NCBI GenBank assembly: GCA_947625075.1
Contig: CANQMY010000013.1
Span: 1-15,299 of the forward strand
Direction of reading: 5' to 3'
DNA length: 15,299 bases
Source: an uncultured Clostridia bacterium
GTDB lineage: Bacteria > Bacillota > Clostridia > TANB77 > CAG-508
Shown here: positions 14,023 to 15,299 of the stretch, in pieces
Position numbering within the stretch: the first letter of the stretch is position 1
Layout of the letters: each line of letters begins with the position of its first letter
Made by a program: the position numbers and the translations under genes
Notes under the pieces: generated by a model
Databases searched by the model: none
What the model was told of the DNA's origin: nothing
Seen by the model: only the letters and a program-made list of their open reading frames with translations

Positions 14023-15009
14023 ATGATAAAAACGGAAGAAAATCCAAATTTTCTCAATGCATTTTTAGAATATTCTCTTGCATATCAAAGAAAATCTGTA
14101 AATTCAGTAGATCAATATAATGCAGATTTAAATATGTTTTTAAAATATATGAAATATCATTTTAATTTAACTGATGAGAAAGATTTTTCAAAAATTATTA
14201 TAAATGATTTTACTATTGATAATTTAGAAAAAATTACTCAGGATGATATCCATGCCTTTATTTCATATTTATCAATTAATAGAAAATGTGGACCAGCTAC
14301 ATGTGCAAGAAAAATCTCAACAATAAGAATATTTTTCAAATATATGACTATAACAACAAATACATTAAAAAATAATCCAGCACAAAATTTAGAAACACCC
14401 AAACTTAATAAAAGATTACCTCGTTATTTATCGTTAGAAGATAGCCAAAAACTCTTAAATATTTCTTCTAATGATGAAGAAAATCATAACAAAGAAAGAG
14501 ATTTTGCAATAATAACTTTGTTTTTAAATTGTGGTATTCGTTTATCTGAATTAGTAGGTATAAATATTTCTGATATAAATTTTGATGATTCAAAACTTAC
14601 TGTTATAGGAAAAGGAAATAAAGAGCGTACAATATATCTAAATAAAGCTTGTATTAATGCCATAAAACAATATTTATCTGTACGTCCTACCAATGCTAAA
14701 AAAGACTTAAAGAATTCTGATAAAGCACTATTTTTAAGTTCTTACAGGCAAAGAATAAGTAAAAGAACCGTTGAAAATGTTGTTTCAAATGAACTACAAA
14801 AAGCGGGATTAGATACAACAAAATATTCAACACATAAATTAAGGCATACAGCAGCAACATTAATGTATAAATATGGTCAAGTAGATATCAGAGCTCTTCA
14901 GGAATTATTAGGACATCAAAGTATTTCTACAACAGAGATATATACTCATGTTGATAATGAACAAGTTAGAAATGCGGTTGAAGCTAATCCTCTTGCTGAT
15001 TTTAAATAA
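14023..15009 (+). CDS. Tyrosine recombinase, XerC/XerD type
   Basis: A 328-residue site-specific recombinase that cuts and rejoins DNA through a phosphotyrosine. The N-terminal SAM-like core-binding domain covers about 5-115 (FLEYSLAYQRKSVNSVDQYN). The catalytic domain (about 130-325) has the full residue set: R173 (CGIRLSELVGI), K197 (VIGKGNKERTIYL), H271 and R274 (HKLRHTAATLM), H298 (LLGHQS) and nucleophile Y307 (TEIYTHV). The size and the GKGNKER and HKLRHTAATL motifs match the chromosome-dimer resolving Xer proteins more than phage integrases, and no phage genes or attachment sites are nearby. XerC and XerD cannot be told apart here. The start at 14023 has GGAAG 7 bases upstream; the longer frame starts within the promoter. 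A terminator follows, so the gene is transcribed alone. Confidence 0.93.
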   Translation: MIKTEENPNFLNAFLEYSLAYQRKSVNSVDQYNADLNMFLKYMKYHFNLTDEKDFSKIIINDFTIDNLEKITQDDIHAFISYLSINRKCGPATCARKISTIRIFFKYMTITTNTLKNNPAQNLETPKLNKRLPRYLSLEDSQKLLNISSNDEENHNKERDFAIITLFLNCGIRLSELVGINISDINFDDSKLTVIGKGNKERTIYLNKACINAIKQYLSVRPTNAKKDLKNSDKALFLSSYRQRISKRTVENVVSNELQKAGLDTTKYSTHKLRHTAATLMYKYGQVDIRALQELLGHQSISTTEIYTHVDNEQVRNAVEANPLADFK

Positions 15010-15010
15010 T

Positions 15011-15050
15011 AAAAATGAATCAAAAGAAAAACTTTTGGTTCATTTTTTTA
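15011..15050 (+). terminator. Rho-independent terminator after the recombinase gene
   Basis: ATGAATCAAAAG-AAAAA-CTTTTGGTTCAT forms a 12-bp stem with one U:G pair, extended by flanking A/T pairs and a T-run. It begins right after the recombinase stop codon and isolates the recombinase from the spoVFB gene. Confidence 0.85.
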
Positions 15051-15058
15051 TTTTAAAA

Positions 15059-15067
15059 CATAATATA
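15059..15067 (+). promoter_or_regulatory. Possible mother-cell (sigma-K-like) -10 element before spoVFB
   Basis: CATAATATA fits the sigma-K -10 pattern CATAnnnTA and lies 27 bases upstream of the proposed start codon, just after the upstream terminator. In Bacillus the spoVF genes are transcribed by sigma-K in the mother cell. No convincing -35 AC was found at the right distance, and the match could be chance in AT-rich DNA. Confidence 0.25.
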
Positions 15068-15080
15068 TATTATTAAAATT

Positions 15081-15086
15081 AAGGAG
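15081..15086 (+). promoter_or_regulatory. Ribosome binding site that points to an ATT start for spoVFB
   Basis: AAGGAG, the only good Shine-Dalgarno before the spoVFB frame. It is followed after 7 bases by ATT at 15094-15096, in frame with the conserved protein. No in-frame ATG, GTG or TTG exists between the upstream in-frame stop at 15061 and this point. Confidence 0.65.
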
Positions 15087-15093
15087 ATTAACT

Positions 15094-15299
15094 ATTAAAG
15101 ATGTAAATATAATTTTCGGTATTACTGGTACATATTGTGCCTTTCCTAAAATAATTGAAAAAATAAAAGAATTAGCTAACAATGGAGCAAATATATTCCC
15201 TGTTATGTCTTTTTATGCATATTATTTATGTGTACACTTTAATAATAATTATATAGAAAAAATAGAAAGTATAACCCATAATAAGGTAGTTCACACATT
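15094..15299 (+). CDS. spoVFB: Dipicolinate synthase subunit B, 5' part (non-ATG start)
   Basis: Partial gene running off the right edge; 68 codons are present. The translation has VNIIFGITGTYCAFPKIIEK, then GANIFPVMSF, then YIEKIESITHNKVVHT. This follows the N-terminus of SpoVFB/DpaB, a flavoprotein-fold protein in which a GLTGS(H/F)CTF-like loop opens the nucleotide-binding site and I-x-x-I-T-x-x-K-V-I-x-T follows the second helix. With SpoVFA it makes dipicolinic acid in the mother cell for spore heat resistance. The usual TDTRFG segment reads LCVHFN here, so the protein is somewhat diverged. The frame appears to start at ATT; the first in-frame ATG is codon 38, beyond the conserved loop. 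No spoVFA lies immediately upstream, whereas the two subunit genes are usually adjacent in the order A-B. Confidence 0.72.
   Translation, partial: MKDVNIIFGITGTYCAFPKIIEKIKELANNGANIFPVMSFYAYYLCVHFNNNYIEKIESITHNKVVHT

Noticed and set aside
13862..15060. Recombinase as an integrase of a mobile element, with attachment sites or a dif site nearby
   Set aside because: No phage or conjugation genes, no tRNA, no flanking direct repeats and no recognisable 28-bp dif-like sequence were seen; the protein resembles housekeeping Xer recombinases.
1..15299. CRISPR arrays, insertion sequences, rRNA or tRNA genes
   Set aside because: No regularly spaced repeats, transposase frames with terminal inverted repeats, or structured RNA genes were recognised on either strand.

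Overview
The window is very AT-rich (much of it looks like 20-30 % G+C), with Shine-Dalgarno sites of the AGGAGG/GGGAG type, sigma-A-like promoters with 17-bp spacers and U-tailed hairpin terminators. It carries a YtrA-type GntR/ABC cassette, a UgtP-like glycolipid glucosyltransferase, a cohesin/dockerin surface operon and, at the right edge, the start of a dipicolinate synthase subunit B gene (a sporulation enzyme). Together these point to a spore-forming low-GC Firmicute of the class Clostridia. Species cannot be read from the sequence.

Layout. 1-152 (-): N-terminal fragment of a probable P-type cation ATPase. 270-1421 (-): XRE regulator fused to three membrane segments and an extracytoplasmic DUF4825-like domain. 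1545-2219 (-): SAM methyltransferase. 2260-2988 (-): tcdA, with its own strong promoter. 3127-5040 (-): GntR regulator, ABC ATPase and ABC-2 permease in a tightly packed operon, with a promoter and overlapping palindromic operator upstream and a terminator downstream. 5187-7336 (-): a four-TM protein and a membrane-anchored extracytoplasmic protein, both unrecognised, preceded by a small MGMT-type protein with an altered PCHR motif. 7452-12285 (-): a surface operon encoding a 1297-residue secreted transglutaminase/cohesin-like/dockerin protein and a membrane-anchored cohesin-like protein. 12442-12690 (-): an unrecognised 82-residue protein with unusually high G+C, a very strong promoter and its own terminator. 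12776-13861 (-): UgtP-like glycosyltransferase. 14023-15009 (+): tyrosine recombinase of the Xer type, divergent from the glycosyltransferase. 15094-15299 (+): 5' part of spoVFB (dpaB), apparently starting with ATT.

The most notable unit is the surface operon. Its first gene makes a secreted protein with an intact Cys-His-Asp transglutaminase/protease-like core, a cohesin-like domain and a C-terminal dockerin. Its second gene makes a cohesin-like domain on an Asn/Pro-rich stalk with a C-terminal membrane anchor. The arrangement suggests a small, non-cellulolytic cohesin-dockerin assembly on the cell surface. The other candidates for something new are the 82-residue protein and the two membrane/extracytoplasmic unknowns at 5187-6978. 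No CRISPR array, insertion sequence, rRNA or tRNA was seen. No gene-free stretch exceeds 300 bases.
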